Positions 51,418-60,745 are shown, counted from the stretch's first letter. The stretch is DNA of 64,000 nucleotides from Ruminococcus flavefaciens AE3010 (GCF_000526795.1 NZ_JAGT01000001.1:2144001-2208000); one strand, 5' to 3'. Notes: a model not told the origin generated them from the letters alone. A program made the numbers and translations.

Positions 51418-52776
51418 TCATGCTCTGAACGCGCAGCTTTCTTTAATGCGCTGAGCTATCTCAACTGCCATATCGTTTATGCGGCCGAAGTCGTTTCCCT
51501 CGGTCATTATGCGTACGATAGGCTCTTTTCCGCTTTCGCGGACAAGTATCCTGCCCTCGCTGCCAAGCTCATTTTCGTACTCCTCGATGAGGTCGGTAAC
51601 GGTCTTTTCGTTTTTCCAGATCTCCTTGTAGTGAGCCGGTATCTTGACGTTGAGCTTGACCTGAGGATATGCAGGCATATCGCCCGCAAGCTCGCTGAGC
51701 TTTTTGCCGCTGTGCTTCATTATGCTCAGCAGACGGGCTCCTGCAAGCTGTCCGTCCCCCGTACCTGCGTCGTCAAGGAAAATGATATGACCGTTGGGCT
51801 CGCCGCCCAGCTTGTAGCCGCCCTCCAGCATACGTTCAAGGACGTAGCGGATACCTGCTCCCGAGCTTATCAGGTTTATATCGTTGGCTGCGGCATATTT
51901 CCGCAGTCCGAGACAGCTCATGGGCGTAACTACTGCCGCATCGCTGTCGAGAGTGCCCCGTTCTTTCATGCTTTTGGCAAATATGGCGATAAGTCTGTCG
52001 CCGTCTATCATAAGTCCCTGCTCGTCAACGGCTATACATCGGTCTGCATCACCGTCAAAGGCAAGTCCGCAGTCGCAGCCGTTCTCCACAACGTACTCCA
52101 TAAGGTGATGTACGTGGGTGCTGCCGCAGTCCTTGTTGATATTGTGTCCGTCGGGCTTGTCGGCTATGACAAGCACCTCCGCTCCAAGAGCGGTAAACAG
52201 CTTCTCGGCGGTATATGCCGCGCAGCCGTTTGCGCAGTCCAAAGCAACTTTCAGTCCGCTGAGGTCATGGGGGATTATCTCCATGATATGGCTGATATAC
52301 TCATCAGCTGCGTTTTGACAATGTATAACTCTGCCCACATCTTCATGGGAGCAGAACTTTATCTCCTCAGGGGCGTAAAGCACAAGATGTTCAATCTCGT
52401 CCTCGGCGTCCTCCATGAGCTTATGTCCTTTTGATGAGAATATCTTGATACCGTTGAATTCAGCGCCGTTATGGCTGCCCGATATCATTATGCCGCCGTC
52501 TGCGCCGAGAGTGCCTATGAGGTGCGCCACCGCAGGGGTCGGTACTATTCCCAGAAGTTCGGCGTCTGCACCGACGGAGCATATCCCTGCGCACACAGCT
52601 GCTTCCAGCGCGTCCGAGGATAGTCTCGTATCCTTGCCGATGAGTATTTTAGTTTTTCCGCCGCCCTTTTTCGCAAGCACCATTGCAGCGGCTCTTCCCG
52701 TCTGCATGGCAAGCTCGCAGGTGAGGTCGGTCACCGCAATACCTCTCGGACCGTCGGTCCCGAACAATTTTGCCAT
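51418..52776 (-). CDS. glmM: Phosphoglucosamine mutase
   Basis: A 452-aa enzyme of normal GlmM length that converts glucosamine-6-phosphate to glucosamine-1-phosphate for peptidoglycan. The phosphoserine loop is GGIMISGSHNGAEFNGIK (usually ISASHNP; the catalytic Ser is kept). The metal loop is DGDADRC, and GGEPNGHIIF and RESGKEPIVRIMTEG carry the sugar and phosphate sites. RFGTDG becomes LFGTDGPRG at the N-terminus. AAGGAG precedes the ATG. Confidence 0.95.
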   Translation of the reverse strand: MAKLFGTDGPRGIAVTDLTCELAMQTGRAAAMVLAKKGGGKTKILIGKDTRLSSDALEAAVCAGICSVGADAELLGIVPTPAVAHLIGTLGADGGIMISGSHNGAEFNGIKIFSSKGHKLMEDAEDEIEHLVLYAPEEIKFCSHEDVGRVIHCQNAADEYISHIMEIIPHDLSGLKVALDCANGCAAYTAEKLFTALGAEVLVIADKPDGHNINKDCGSTHVHHLMEYVVENGCDCGLAFDGDADRCIAVDEQGLMIDGDRLIAIFAKSMKERGTLDSDAAVVTPMSCLGLRKYAAANDINLISSGAGIRYVLERMLEGGYKLGGEPNGHIIFLDDAGTGDGQLAGARLLSIMKHSGKKLSELAGDMPAYPQVKLNVKIPAHYKEIWKNEKTVTDLIEEYENELGSEGRILVRESGKEPIVRIMTEGNDFGRINDMAVEIAQRIKESCAFRA

Positions 52777-52881
52777 TGAAAATCTCCTTAATGTAGTTGA
52801 AAGTTGAAGTTATGCTGCTGAGATAGATCAGAATTTAACGCAATAACTTGCTGAGAATATGAATGGGATTCCAAAGGGACT

Positions 52882-53073
52882 GTGTTCCTTTGGCGGAGTC
52901 CAGAGGCAGGCTTAACCAGCCCGTCCCCTCTGTCAGCTTCGCTGACATCTCCCCATTTTATGGGGAGTCACCTCTGGTCGCTGTTCCAAGCTTATAGAGA
53001 ACAGCGAAACATTCCGAAGGCGCTCCTAACAGGAGCGACGACCCCTACAAACTCTCCATTCTCAATTCTCAAT
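52882..53073. repeat. Composite repeat region between glmM and the 175-aa gene
   Basis: Holds CTGTCAGCTTCGCTGACA, CCCCATTTTATGGGGAGTCACC, CGCTCCTAACAGGAGCG and ACCCCTACA, then two ATTCTCAATT copies like the 17347 element. No gene is seen in this 297-bp gap. CAGCTTCGCTG-type stems recur in the leader of pheA. Confidence 0.6.
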
Positions 53074-53601
53074 TCACTTTATCTTGTACATAGCTATGGG
53101 ACGGCGTTTGCCCGCTACCTCCTCAACGTCCTTGCACAGATATGTCGTATCAACGTTGTTGTAGCGGTTATAGACCTTTATGCCGCCCGGAGTATTTACG
53201 CAGAAAACCGTATGGATAGATGACAGAAAGGGCTTCTTTGTCCAGAATGTGACTATGAAAGCCTCCGTGCCGTCTGTACTGCTTATGCGCGGACATATGG
53301 CGCCGAAATGCTTCAGAGCCAGTCCAAGGGTAAAGACATTGCAGCCGAAAAAGCCCATAAGCAGGCGGAAGCGCTCCATATAGAAGGCGATATCCTTCAG
53401 CTCCTTAGGCTGACCAAGGTAGACAAGAGCATTATGCACAGCTATGACCTCACAGCCGTTGAAGCTCATGGTGCATATCCCGTAGCGAAGCTTTGAAACA
53501 AGCCCCATACCCTGTCCGTTTATCATTTTTCCGAATTCGGGCTGCTGTACCTTTTCTGTATTGTATTTTAAATTATATCTCCATGAAGCCAGACTGAACA
53601 T
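53074..53601 (-). CDS. Putative papain-like (peptidase C39-like) protein
   Basis: A 175-aa soluble protein. FNGCEVIAVHNALVYLG has the Cys-plus-helix pattern of C39-like or papain-fold peptidases. A His in SSIHTVFCVNTPGG and an Asn in KVYNRYNNVD follow at spacing suited to a Cys-His-Asn triad. The order Cys, His, Asn fits the fold, but the protein lacks a transporter or signal peptide, so it is not a bacteriocin-export peptidase. No named family is recognised with certainty; the catalytic reading is inference. Confidence 0.6.
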   Translation of the reverse strand: MFSLASWRYNLKYNTEKVQQPEFGKMINGQGMGLVSKLRYGICTMSFNGCEVIAVHNALVYLGQPKELKDIAFYMERFRLLMGFFGCNVFTLGLALKHFGAICPRISSTDGTEAFIVTFWTKKPFLSSIHTVFCVNTPGGIKVYNRYNNVDTTYLCKDVEEVAGKRRPIAMYKIK

Positions 53602-53632
53602 AAATACTCATCCCCTTTGAGCAGAATAGTTA

Positions 53633-54691
53633 TCAGAAGCTCATCTGTCCATCATCGGGAGCTGCCGCCTGTTCGGGAGCAGCTATGCCGAGATGCTCAT
53701 ACGCAAGTCGTGTGGCAACTCTGCCGCGGGGAGTTCTCCCCAGAAATCCCAGCTGCATAAGGAAAGGCTCACATATATCTTCAAGTGTGACGCTTTCCTC
53801 GTTTATTGCGGAAGCAAGAGTTTCAAGTCCCACAGGACCGCCGCCGTAGCCCTTGATTATCATTTCAAGCATACGCCTGTCAAGGCCGTCAAGTCCCAGC
53901 TGGTCTATATCCAGTCGGCTGAGAGCTATGGAAGCTATCTCCTGTGTTATCTGTCCGTTGCCCATTACATCTGCAAAGTCGCGGACGCGCTTTAAAAGCC
54001 TGTTGGCTATACGCGGCGTACCTCTTGCTCTGCCCGCTATTTCCGCAGCGCCGTCGGCAGTACAGGGTATGCCCAGTATCATCGCACTTCTGCGGACGAT
54101 ATCCGTGAGCTGTTCCTTGGTGTACAGCTCCAGACGCTGTATAACGCCGAAACGGTCACGGAGAGGCGCCGAGAGCTGTCCTGCTCTGGTGGTGGCTCCG
54201 ATAAGGGTAAAGGGCTTCAAATCCATACGTATTGAACGTGCGGAAGGACCCTTGCCGATGATTATATCTATTACTCTGTCCTCCAGTGCAGGGTAGAGTA
54301 TCTCCTCTACCGCACGGGACAGTCGGTGTATCTCGTCTATGAAAAGCACATCGTTGTCCGAAAGACTGGTGAGCAGCGATACAAGGTCGCCCGGCTTTTC
54401 AATGGCGGGACCTGTGGTAACGCGGAGGTTCACTCCCAGCTCATGTGCGATAATAGAGGAAAGAGTGGTCTTTCCAAGTCCGGGAGGTCCGTACAGGAGC
54501 ACATGGTCAAGGGGCTCGCTCCTGCGCTTTGCAGCCTCGATATATATGGCGAGGTTCTCCTTCACCTTGTCCTGTCCGATATACTCATGGAGGGTCTGCG
54601 GTCGGAGACTGAGCTCCACATCGCTGTCCTCTGTGGTATTCTCGGGAGTTATTATCCTCGGAGCGAACTCCATATCCTCTGTCTGTATCAA
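53633..54691 (-). CDS. ruvB: Holliday junction branch migration helicase RuvB
   Basis: A 352-aa AAA+ motor. Walker [10 protein letters not shown], Walker [11 protein letters not shown], arginine finger region [18 protein letters not shown], and C-terminal winged helix with [14 protein letters not shown]. It drives branch migration with RuvA. It is last in a ruvC-ruvA-sseB-ruvB order on the minus strand. Confidence 0.97.
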   Translation of the reverse strand: MIQTEDMEFAPRIITPENTTEDSDVELSLRPQTLHEYIGQDKVKENLAIYIEAAKRRSEPLDHVLLYGPPGLGKTTLSSIIAHELGVNLRVTTGPAIEKPGDLVSLLTSLSDNDVLFIDEIHRLSRAVEEILYPALEDRVIDIIIGKGPSARSIRMDLKPFTLIGATTRAGQLSAPLRDRFGVIQRLELYTKEQLTDIVRRSAMILGIPCTADGAAEIAGRARGTPRIANRLLKRVRDFADVMGNGQITQEIASIALSRLDIDQLGLDGLDRRMLEMIIKGYGGGPVGLETLASAINEESVTLEDICEPFLMQLGFLGRTPRGRVATRLAYEHLGIAAPEQAAAPDDGQMSF

Positions 54692-54706
54692 AAAAACACC
54701 TCTGAA

Positions 54707-55441
54707 TTATTTCTCGAAAAATCTCTTCTTGCGGACATAGAAGGGCTCTACGGTCTCCGCAGCCTTCTTGCCCATATCCTGCTCATAGCTGATGAAGCAC
54801 AGGTGCTCGTTGGCTTTTACAGTCTTGGAAAGGTACTTTGACAGCGGCACGAAGAGCTTTCTTGTGCTGCCCATCATATCAAGCACCATGAGTATCTGGG
54901 GCTTTTCGCAGCCCTTTATCATCTCCATGATGAACGCACGGTCAACGTTGGGCTGCTTCGACAGGAACTTGCTTGCAGCTCTTGTGATATGGCTGACCGA
55001 GTGCTCCACTGGACGGTAGCTGATTATATCCGCCTCGTTATAGGAGATAGCCTTTATCTTCAGATTACGGGCTATCATGAGTATGCTCTTTATCTCCTGC
55101 GAGGAGAACTCCTTACCGTAGGAGTTGGGGTTGAGGACTGCCGATACCGACTGTATAAGGTCGAAAAGTCTCAGGCAGTTTATCTTGTAGCAGTCAACGT
55201 AGCGCTTTGCAAACTGCTGGAGTGCGCGATAGCTTGTGAAAAACGGGATAAATATATCGCCGTCGGGGTTCTGAGTGGTTATAAGCTCCAGCTGTATACC
55301 GCCCTCAGCTCTGTCGCGCTCCTGCTTTACGGGATTCTTGCAGATGACATAGACATCGCTTTTTATCAGCGTCTGTAAGAACAGTGAGCGCTGTGAGGGG
55401 TCTTTTATTGCCGCTTTCAGCAATTCGTCAAGATTCATCAT
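54707..55441 (-). CDS. SseB-like domain protein in the ruv operon
   Basis: A 244-aa cytoplasmic protein. The N-terminal 125 residues match the SseB N-terminal domain (IPFFTSYRALQQFAKRYVD). The C-terminal half (VDRAFIMEMIKGCEKPQIL, KANEHLCFISYEQDMGKKA) resembles the SseB C-terminal domain. It sits 15 nt before ruvB and 26 nt after ruvA, so it interrupts the usual ruvAB pair. No DNA repair role for SseB proteins is established. Confidence 0.75.
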   Translation of the reverse strand: MMNLDELLKAAIKDPSQRSLFLQTLIKSDVYVICKNPVKQERDRAEGGIQLELITTQNPDGDIFIPFFTSYRALQQFAKRYVDCYKINCLRLFDLIQSVSAVLNPNSYGKEFSSQEIKSILMIARNLKIKAISYNEADIISYRPVEHSVSHITRAASKFLSKQPNVDRAFIMEMIKGCEKPQILMVLDMMGSTRKLFVPLSKYLSKTVKANEHLCFISYEQDMGKKAAETVEPFYVRKKRFFEK

Positions 55442-55467
55442 AACAATAACCTTCCTTGCTTATAGAT

Positions 55468-56091
55468 TTAGCGCATATTTTTTGCCGCCATTAGTCTTAG
55501 TGTTTCCTTTATGAGCTCCTGTGTGCTCAGTGACTGGTCAAGCTTGCTGAGTATGGGTGCTGCCTCTCCCTGAGAATATCCCAGTACCATAAGGGCTTCC
55601 AGAGCTTCAGCCACCGATGAGGAGGCTGCTCCTGCCGCTATGTGAGACAGCTCCGCAGCGTCAGCGCTTATGCTGCCGCTTATGGATTCCGAGGATATCT
55701 TGTCTTTGAGTTCCAGCACAAGGCGCTGAGCCGTTTTAGCTCCTATGCCCTTGGTCTTGGTGAATGCCTTGCTGTCTCCCGAAGCCACAAGGAGGGCAAA
55801 TCTCTCGGGAGTAACGTCGGAGAGTATAGCCGTAGCCGCTTTGGGACCTACGCCCGATACGGATATGAGCAGCTTGAAGCAATTAAGCTCCTGCAATGTG
55901 GCAAAGCCGAAGAGCTCCACCACGTCCTCTCTCACGTAGAGGTAGGTGTACAGCATAGCCTCGCTGCCAAGCTCTCCCAGCTGTGAGACTGTATTGTAGG
56001 AGGTCTTGCAGCCGTAGCCCACTCCGCCGCATTCTATTACCGCAAAGCCCAGTTCCTTGACTATGAGCTTGCCTTTTACACTGTATATCAT
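55468..56091 (-). CDS. ruvA: Holliday junction DNA-binding protein RuvA
   Basis: A 207-aa protein of normal length. The N-terminal OB domain (MIYSVKGKLIVKELGFAVIE), tandem HhH motifs (LISVSGVGPKAATAIL and FTKTKGIGAKTAQRLVLELK) and the C-terminal RuvB-binding domain (EALMVLGYSQGEA) are all present. It lies 14 nt after ruvC. Confidence 0.96.
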   Translation of the reverse strand: MIYSVKGKLIVKELGFAVIECGGVGYGCKTSYNTVSQLGELGSEAMLYTYLYVREDVVELFGFATLQELNCFKLLISVSGVGPKAATAILSDVTPERFALLVASGDSKAFTKTKGIGAKTAQRLVLELKDKISSESISGSISADAAELSHIAAGAASSSVAEALEALMVLGYSQGEAAPILSKLDQSLSTQELIKETLRLMAAKNMR

Positions 56092-56105
56092 CGCTTTTTC
56101 CTCTG

Positions 56106-56594
56106 TTATCTGTCAAATCTGGTGCTGTGCCCGTGGCATATTGCTATGGCGAGAGCGTCAGCCGCGTCGTCGGGCTTGGGTATCTGCGCCAGTCCAAGAA
56201 GCTGCTTGGTCATCTCCATTACCTGCTTCTTTTCAGCCTTTCCGTAGCCCACTACGGACTGCTTCACCTGCAGAGGGGTGTACTCCGATACGGGAATATT
56301 CCTCATTGCCGCAGAAAGTACGGTTATGCCGCGTGCCTGAGCCACGTCTATAGCCGTTTTCTGGTTGGTGGTGAAGTAGAGCCGCTCTATCGCCATGCAG
56401 TCGGGAGCGAATTTGTTGAAGATGAACTCCACGTCCTCGTGAATGGCTCTGAGCCGCTCGGGAAAGGGCGTTCCTGCCTCTGTGAGCACTGCTCCGTATT
56501 CAACGGGGTTAAACCTTATGCCGTCGTAATCCAGAACTCCGAATCCGACTATGGCATAACCGGGATCTATCCCCAATATTCTGACTTTTTTCAA
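56106..56594 (-). CDS. ruvC: Holliday junction resolvase RuvC
   Basis: A 162-aa RNase H-fold nuclease. The acidic residues lie in LGIDPGYAIVGFG, MAIERLYF and PDDAADALAIAICH. VVGYGKAEKKQV and the FTTNQKTAIDVAQARG region match. First gene of the ruv operon. A minus-strand promoter (TTGCAA, 18 bp, TATAAT) lies at 56660-56689. Confidence 0.96.
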   Translation of the reverse strand: MKKVRILGIDPGYAIVGFGVLDYDGIRFNPVEYGAVLTEAGTPFPERLRAIHEDVEFIFNKFAPDCMAIERLYFTTNQKTAIDVAQARGITVLSAAMRNIPVSEYTPLQVKQSVVGYGKAEKKQVMEMTKQLLGLAQIPKPDDAADALAIAICHGHSTRFDR

Positions 56595-56659
56595 TGTTTT
56601 TTACCTTTTAATTCGTTAAAAGTTTCATGTGGTCATAGTTACTCACTATATACTGTATT

Positions 56660-56689
56660 ATTATAACATAAAACAAGTAGCCATTGCAA
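56660..56689 (-). promoter_or_regulatory. Promoter of the ruv operon
   Basis: Minus-strand TTGCAA (56689-56684), 18 bp, TATAAT (56665-56660). Confidence 0.6.
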
Positions 56690-56708
56690 TATATTTATCC
56701 GTTTTTTA

Positions 56709-56737
56709 TTGATTTCTACAAAAATAAATGCTATAAT
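56709..56737 (+). promoter_or_regulatory. Promoter of the pheA-metH operon
   Basis: TTGATT (56709-56714), 17 bp, TATAAT (56732-56737), giving a leader of about 175 nt. Confidence 0.65.
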
Positions 56738-56757
56738 ATGTGAGGTATATCATATAA

Positions 56758-56897
56758 GGATTTAACAGCTTCGCCGTTAAATCCGGAAAGTAGTAAGTAG
56801 AACGTAGTTAGTAGTTTTTGAAATATCATAAATAAACACCTTAACTCACTATATTTTCGGATCTCTGCTCTCTACTCTCTGATTTCTACTCACTACT
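56758..56897 (+). promoter_or_regulatory. Structured pheA leader with long inverted repeat
   Basis: GGATTTAAC/GTTAAATCC form a hairpin at 56758-56784. AGTAGTAAGTAGAA (56789-56802) can pair with TTCTACTCACTACT (56884-56897) at 13 of 14 positions. The second arm ends 9 nt before GGAGG. The element looks like a MITE-type repeat inserted in the leader. I see no T-box sequence. Confidence 0.5.
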
Positions 56898-56921
56898 CAC
56901 TTTTTTGGAGGTTTTTTTAAT

Positions 56922-58037
56922 ATGGATCTTAAACAGCTTCGTGACGGCATAGACGACATCGACAAAGAGATACTTGAGCTTTTTATGAAGCGCATGGAGC
57001 TCTGCAAGGGCGTTGCCGACTATAAGAAGGAGCATAATATGCCCGTATTTCAGGGCGGACGTGAGCAGGAGATAATCGACCAGATCAAGGCTCTCACCAA
57101 CAATCCCGACCTTGAAAACGGCACTTCCGCTCTCTTCACCAATATCATGGATATCAGCAAGATACTCCAGAACCGCACCATTCTTACGGATTCCCGTGAT
57201 TACAGCTATACTGCTCCCGACTTTGCAGGCGCAAAGAAGATAGGCTGTCAGGGCACATCGGGTGCCAATTCCGAGGCTGCTGCCGAAAAGGTCTTCGGCA
57301 AAAGAGATTTCATCTTCTATCCCTCATTCGAGGACGTTTTCAAGGCTGTACAGGCAGGAGAGGTGGACTACGGCGTTCTTCCCGTTCAGAACTCCACCGC
57401 AGGCTCCGTGGACAGCACCTACGACCTTATGGCAAATTATCCTTTCTACATAGTGAAAATAGTGACCTTAGAGATAGATCACTGTCTCGCTGCAAAGAAA
57501 GGCACGAAAATAGAGGATATTTCCTGCGTTTACTCCCACAGACAGGCTCTTTCACAGTGCGAGGTATTCCTCGGCAAGACAAAGCTGAAAAAGCATGAGT
57601 ACAGCAACACCGCCACAGCTGCGGAAAAGGTGCTGAAAAGCAGCGAGCCCATTGCGGCTATCTGCTCCACATCATGCGCAGAAAAGCTGGGACTGGAGAT
57701 ACTGGCAAGAAATATCGCAGACTGTACGATCAACCGCACTCAGTTCATAATCATTTCCAAGGACTTACAGGTAGCAGACGACTCGGACGCAGTTTCCGTA
57801 ATGCTGACTATCCCCCATAAAGAGGGTAGTCTTTACCGTCTGCTGACCAAGTTCTACGTAAACGGCATGAACCTGCTCAGGATCGAGAACCGTCCTATCC
57901 GCGACGGCAGCTTCGACGTCATGTTCTTCCTGGATTTCAGCGGTAAGCTCTCCGATCCCAGCGTAAAAGCCGTTCTCCGCGACCTTGAGGAGAACCTGAG
58001 CAATTTCCGCTGTATAGGCACATTCAAGTCTGAATAA
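56922..58037 (+). CDS. pheA: Bifunctional chorismate mutase / prephenate dehydratase
   Basis: A 371-aa enzyme of phenylalanine synthesis. AroQ-type chorismate mutase covers 1-85 (LRDGIDDIDKEILELFMKRM). Prephenate dehydratase covers about 108-285, with GTSGANSEAA, NSTAGSVDSTYDLM and NRTQFIII; the usual TRF motif reads TQF here, the essential Thr kept but Arg changed to Gln. The ACT domain is about 290-371, with GSLYRLL and RIENRP, close to the GALV and ESRP phenylalanine-sensing motifs. GGAGG precedes the ATG. metH starts 10 nt downstream. Confidence 0.95.
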   Translation: MDLKQLRDGIDDIDKEILELFMKRMELCKGVADYKKEHNMPVFQGGREQEIIDQIKALTNNPDLENGTSALFTNIMDISKILQNRTILTDSRDYSYTAPDFAGAKKIGCQGTSGANSEAAAEKVFGKRDFIFYPSFEDVFKAVQAGEVDYGVLPVQNSTAGSVDSTYDLMANYPFYIVKIVTLEIDHCLAAKKGTKIEDISCVYSHRQALSQCEVFLGKTKLKKHEYSNTATAAEKVLKSSEPIAAICSTSCAEKLGLEILARNIADCTINRTQFIIISKDLQVADDSDAVSVMLTIPHKEGSLYRLLTKFYVNGMNLLRIENRPIRDGSFDVMFFLDFSGKLSDPSVKAVLRDLEENLSNFRCIGTFKSE

Positions 58038-58047
58038 GGAGATAAAT

Positions 58048-60423
58048 ATGTCCCAAAAATTCTATTCCCTGCTTGAAAGCAGCAGCTTCGTGTTCCTTGA
58101 CGGCGGCATGGGCACTATGCTACAGGCTCACGGCATCAAGACCGAGCACGTTCCCGAGCTCCTCAACATCACCGACCCCGAGGCTATAATGAAGATACAC
58201 CGCCTTTACGTTGAAAGCGGCGCTGATATCATCTATGCCAATACCTTCGGCGCTAACCGCTACAAGCTGGCAAACAGCGGCCATACCGTTGAGGAAGTAG
58301 TTTCAGCAGGCGTTGCCAACGCCCGTGAAGCTGCGGCTGGCAGGGCTCTCGTTGCCCTTGATCTGGGTCCTATCGGTCAGCTTCTCGAACCTGCGGGAAC
58401 GCTGAAATTCGAGGAAGCCTATGATGTGTATCAGGAGCTTGTTCTTGCAGGAAAGGACGCCGACGTCATCGTTATCGAGACCATGACAGACCTCTATGAG
58501 GTCAAAGCCGCTGTTCTCGCAGCCAAGGAGAACTCGGACAAACCTGTTCTCGTGACTATGACCTTTGAGGAGAATATGCGTACCTTTACGGGCGTATCTC
58601 CCGAGTGTATGGTGGCTGTACTGGAGGGTCTGGGCGCTGACGCTATCGGTGTAAACTGCTCTCTCGGCCCCGAGGAGCTCTTCCCCGTTCTGGACAGGAT
58701 ATGCGCATTGACTACGCTCCCCGTTATTGCAAAGCCAAATGCAGGTCTTCCCGACCCTGTTACAAACGAATACAACGTTGACCCCGACGATTTCGCCGCA
58801 AGCGCCGTTAAGCTTGCAAATGCAGGAGTTACCGTGTTCGGAGGCTGCTGCGGTACTACTCCACAGCATATATCCGCCATGATAGAAGCTCTTTCGGGCG
58901 CAGAAAGACAGACACGGAAGATAGTCCGCGCAAGTATAGCATGCTCCGCAGTCAACTGCGTTACCATAAATCAGCCCCGTGTTATCGGCGAGCGTATCAA
59001 TCCTACGGGCAAAAAGCGCTTCAAGGAGGCTCTCCTTGCTCACGATGTGGACTATATCCTGGGACAGGCTGTTGAGCAGATACACGCAGGCGCTGAGATA
59101 CTGGACGTTAACGTAGGACTCCCCGGTATCGACGAAAAGGAAATGATGGTGACCGCAGTAAAGGCTATACAGAGCGTATGCGACACGCCTTTGCAGCTTG
59201 ACTCCACTATCCCCGAGGTGCTTGAAGCGGGTCTCCGCGTGTACAACGGCAAGCCTATCGTTAACTCCGTAAACGGTGAGGACGACTCCCTCGAAGCTAT
59301 ACTCCCTCTGGTAAAGAAGTACGGTGCTTCCGTAGTGGGACTTGCTCTTGACAAGGGCGGCATACCCAAGACTGCCGACGGACGTTTTGCTATTGCGGAG
59401 AAGATACTCCGCCGCGCTATGGAGTACGGCATACCCAAAGAGGACGTGTTCATCGACTGCCTTACACTGACGGCTTCTGCCGAGCAGGACGGCGTTATGG
59501 AAACACTCAACGCTCTCCACAGGGTAAAGACCGAGCTGGGACTTAATACCGTCCTCGGTGTATCAAATATATCCTTCGGACTGCCAAACCGTGAGCTCAT
59601 AACCCGTACATTCCTGACTATGGCGCTCCACAGCGGTCTTACCCTGCCTATCATCAACCCAAATATCGAGGGTATCATCGGAGCTGTCCGCGCATACAGG
59701 CTCCTTGCGGGTATCGACCGCAACTCCGCGGACTTCATCAGCATATACGCTCAGGACGACAGCGCTCCCAAGGCTCCCGCACCTGCTCAGGATAAGGGAG
59801 CTCCCGATATAATGTACGCGGTTGAGAACGGACTGAAAAATCAGGCAGTGAAAGCTGCCGAGGAGCTCATGCAGACCGTTGACCCAATGGAGATAATCAA
59901 CGGCTATCTTATCCCTGCTCTTGACAACGCAGGCGCTAAATTTGAAAAGGGCAAGATATTCCTGCCTCAGCTCATACTCACAGCCGAAGCGGCGCAGGCA
60001 TGCTTTGAGGTCATAAAGACCAAGCTCTCCGCGGCAAACAGCGAAAGCGTATCAAAGGGCAAGGTGGTGCTTGCCACGGTACACGGCGACATACACGATA
60101 TCGGCAAGAACATCGTAAAAGTCCTTCTTGACAGCTACGGCTTCACGGTCATTGATTTAGGCAAGGACGTGCCCCCCGAGACTATCGTGGAAGCGGCTAT
60201 TGAAAACAAGGTCAGCCTTGTGGGACTGTCCGCGCTGATGACCACTACCCTCGGCGCTATGGCTGAGACTATACGCCAGCTCAACGAGAAGTACCCTGAA
60301 TGCAAGACCGTGGTGGGCGGAGCTGTGCTCACGGCTTCCTATGCCGAGCAGATAAACGCCACCTACTACGCCAAGGACGCAAAGCAGACCGTGGATATTG
60401 CCTCACAGGTCTACGGTGTGTGA
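58048..60423 (+). CDS. metH: Cobalamin-dependent methionine synthase, short form
   Basis: A 791-aa protein. The homocysteine domain covers 1-290 with the zinc ligands in FGGCCGTTPQHI near 265; the folate (pterin-binding) domain about 315-560 begins IGERINPTGKKRF. The cobalamin cap and B12 domains about 600-791 have the DxHxxG motif in HGDIHDIGKNIV near 680. The C-terminal AdoMet reactivation domain of E. coli MetH is absent, as is usual in many Firmicutes, where a separate reactivator would be needed. Co-transcribed with pheA. Confidence 0.95.
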   Translation: MSQKFYSLLESSSFVFLDGGMGTMLQAHGIKTEHVPELLNITDPEAIMKIHRLYVESGADIIYANTFGANRYKLANSGHTVEEVVSAGVANAREAAAGRALVALDLGPIGQLLEPAGTLKFEEAYDVYQELVLAGKDADVIVIETMTDLYEVKAAVLAAKENSDKPVLVTMTFEENMRTFTGVSPECMVAVLEGLGADAIGVNCSLGPEELFPVLDRICALTTLPVIAKPNAGLPDPVTNEYNVDPDDFAASAVKLANAGVTVFGGCCGTTPQHISAMIEALSGAERQTRKIVRASIACSAVNCVTINQPRVIGERINPTGKKRFKEALLAHDVDYILGQAVEQIHAGAEILDVNVGLPGIDEKEMMVTAVKAIQSVCDTPLQLDSTIPEVLEAGLRVYNGKPIVNSVNGEDDSLEAILPLVKKYGASVVGLALDKGGIPKTADGRFAIAEKILRRAMEYGIPKEDVFIDCLTLTASAEQDGVMETLNALHRVKTELGLNTVLGVSNISFGLPNRELITRTFLTMALHSGLTLPIINPNIEGIIGAVRAYRLLAGIDRNSADFISIYAQDDSAPKAPAPAQDKGAPDIMYAVENGLKNQAVKAAEELMQTVDPMEIINGYLIPALDNAGAKFEKGKIFLPQLILTAEAAQACFEVIKTKLSAANSESVSKGKVVLATVHGDIHDIGKNIVKVLLDSYGFTVIDLGKDVPPETIVEAAIENKVSLVGLSALMTTTLGAMAETIRQLNEKYPECKTVVGGAVLTASYAEQINATYYAKDAKQTVDIASQVYGV

Positions 60424-60491
60424 ACTTAGAACTAAGAGCCATACAATGCAATTAACATTAACCCAATGTAGCCCGATAACAGGTAAATATC

Positions 60492-60716
60492 ATGGAAAAG
60501 ATAACACTGAAAGAACTGAAAATGGACTCACGCAATGATGTACTTGCTTTTCTGAAAAAGCTCTGGCGCGGCGAGGGTGCTCCCTGTCCAATATGCGGCA
60601 GCGAGCTGGAACTGCTCCATAAAAAAGCCAAGAAGAGCGACTGCGACTGGCAGTGCAGTCAATGCGGCAAGGTCATCAGGACACTTGACCTGCTGAACGA
60701 AATAAACGAACAATAG
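60492..60716 (+). CDS. Small zinc-ribbon protein
   Basis: A 74-aa protein with CPICGSELELL and CDWQCSQCGK, two CxxC knuckles about 20 residues apart, preceded by a charged helix (KELKMDSRNDVLAFLKKLW). No strong RBS is visible before the ATG, but the coding pattern and a following terminator support it. It could bind nucleic acid or a protein partner; no family is recognised. Confidence 0.7.
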   Translation: MEKITLKELKMDSRNDVLAFLKKLWRGEGAPCPICGSELELLHKKAKKSDCDWQCSQCGKVIRTLDLLNEINEQ

Positions 60717-60720
60717 CACA

Positions 60721-60745
60721 AAAAGCAGCCCAATGGGCTGCTTTT
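60721..60745 (+). terminator. Terminator after the zinc-ribbon gene
   Basis: AAAAGCAGCCC, loop AAT, GGGCTGCTTTT. Confidence 0.88.

Noticed and set aside
56738..56921. T-box or Phe attenuator in the pheA leader
   Set aside because: No T-box consensus, no leader peptide rich in Phe codons and no terminator before the gene; the structure is better explained by repeats.
58303..59520. 405-codon open frame antisense to metH
   Set aside because: No RBS, composition mirrors the metH codons, and metH on the other strand has full domain and motif support. Shadow frame.
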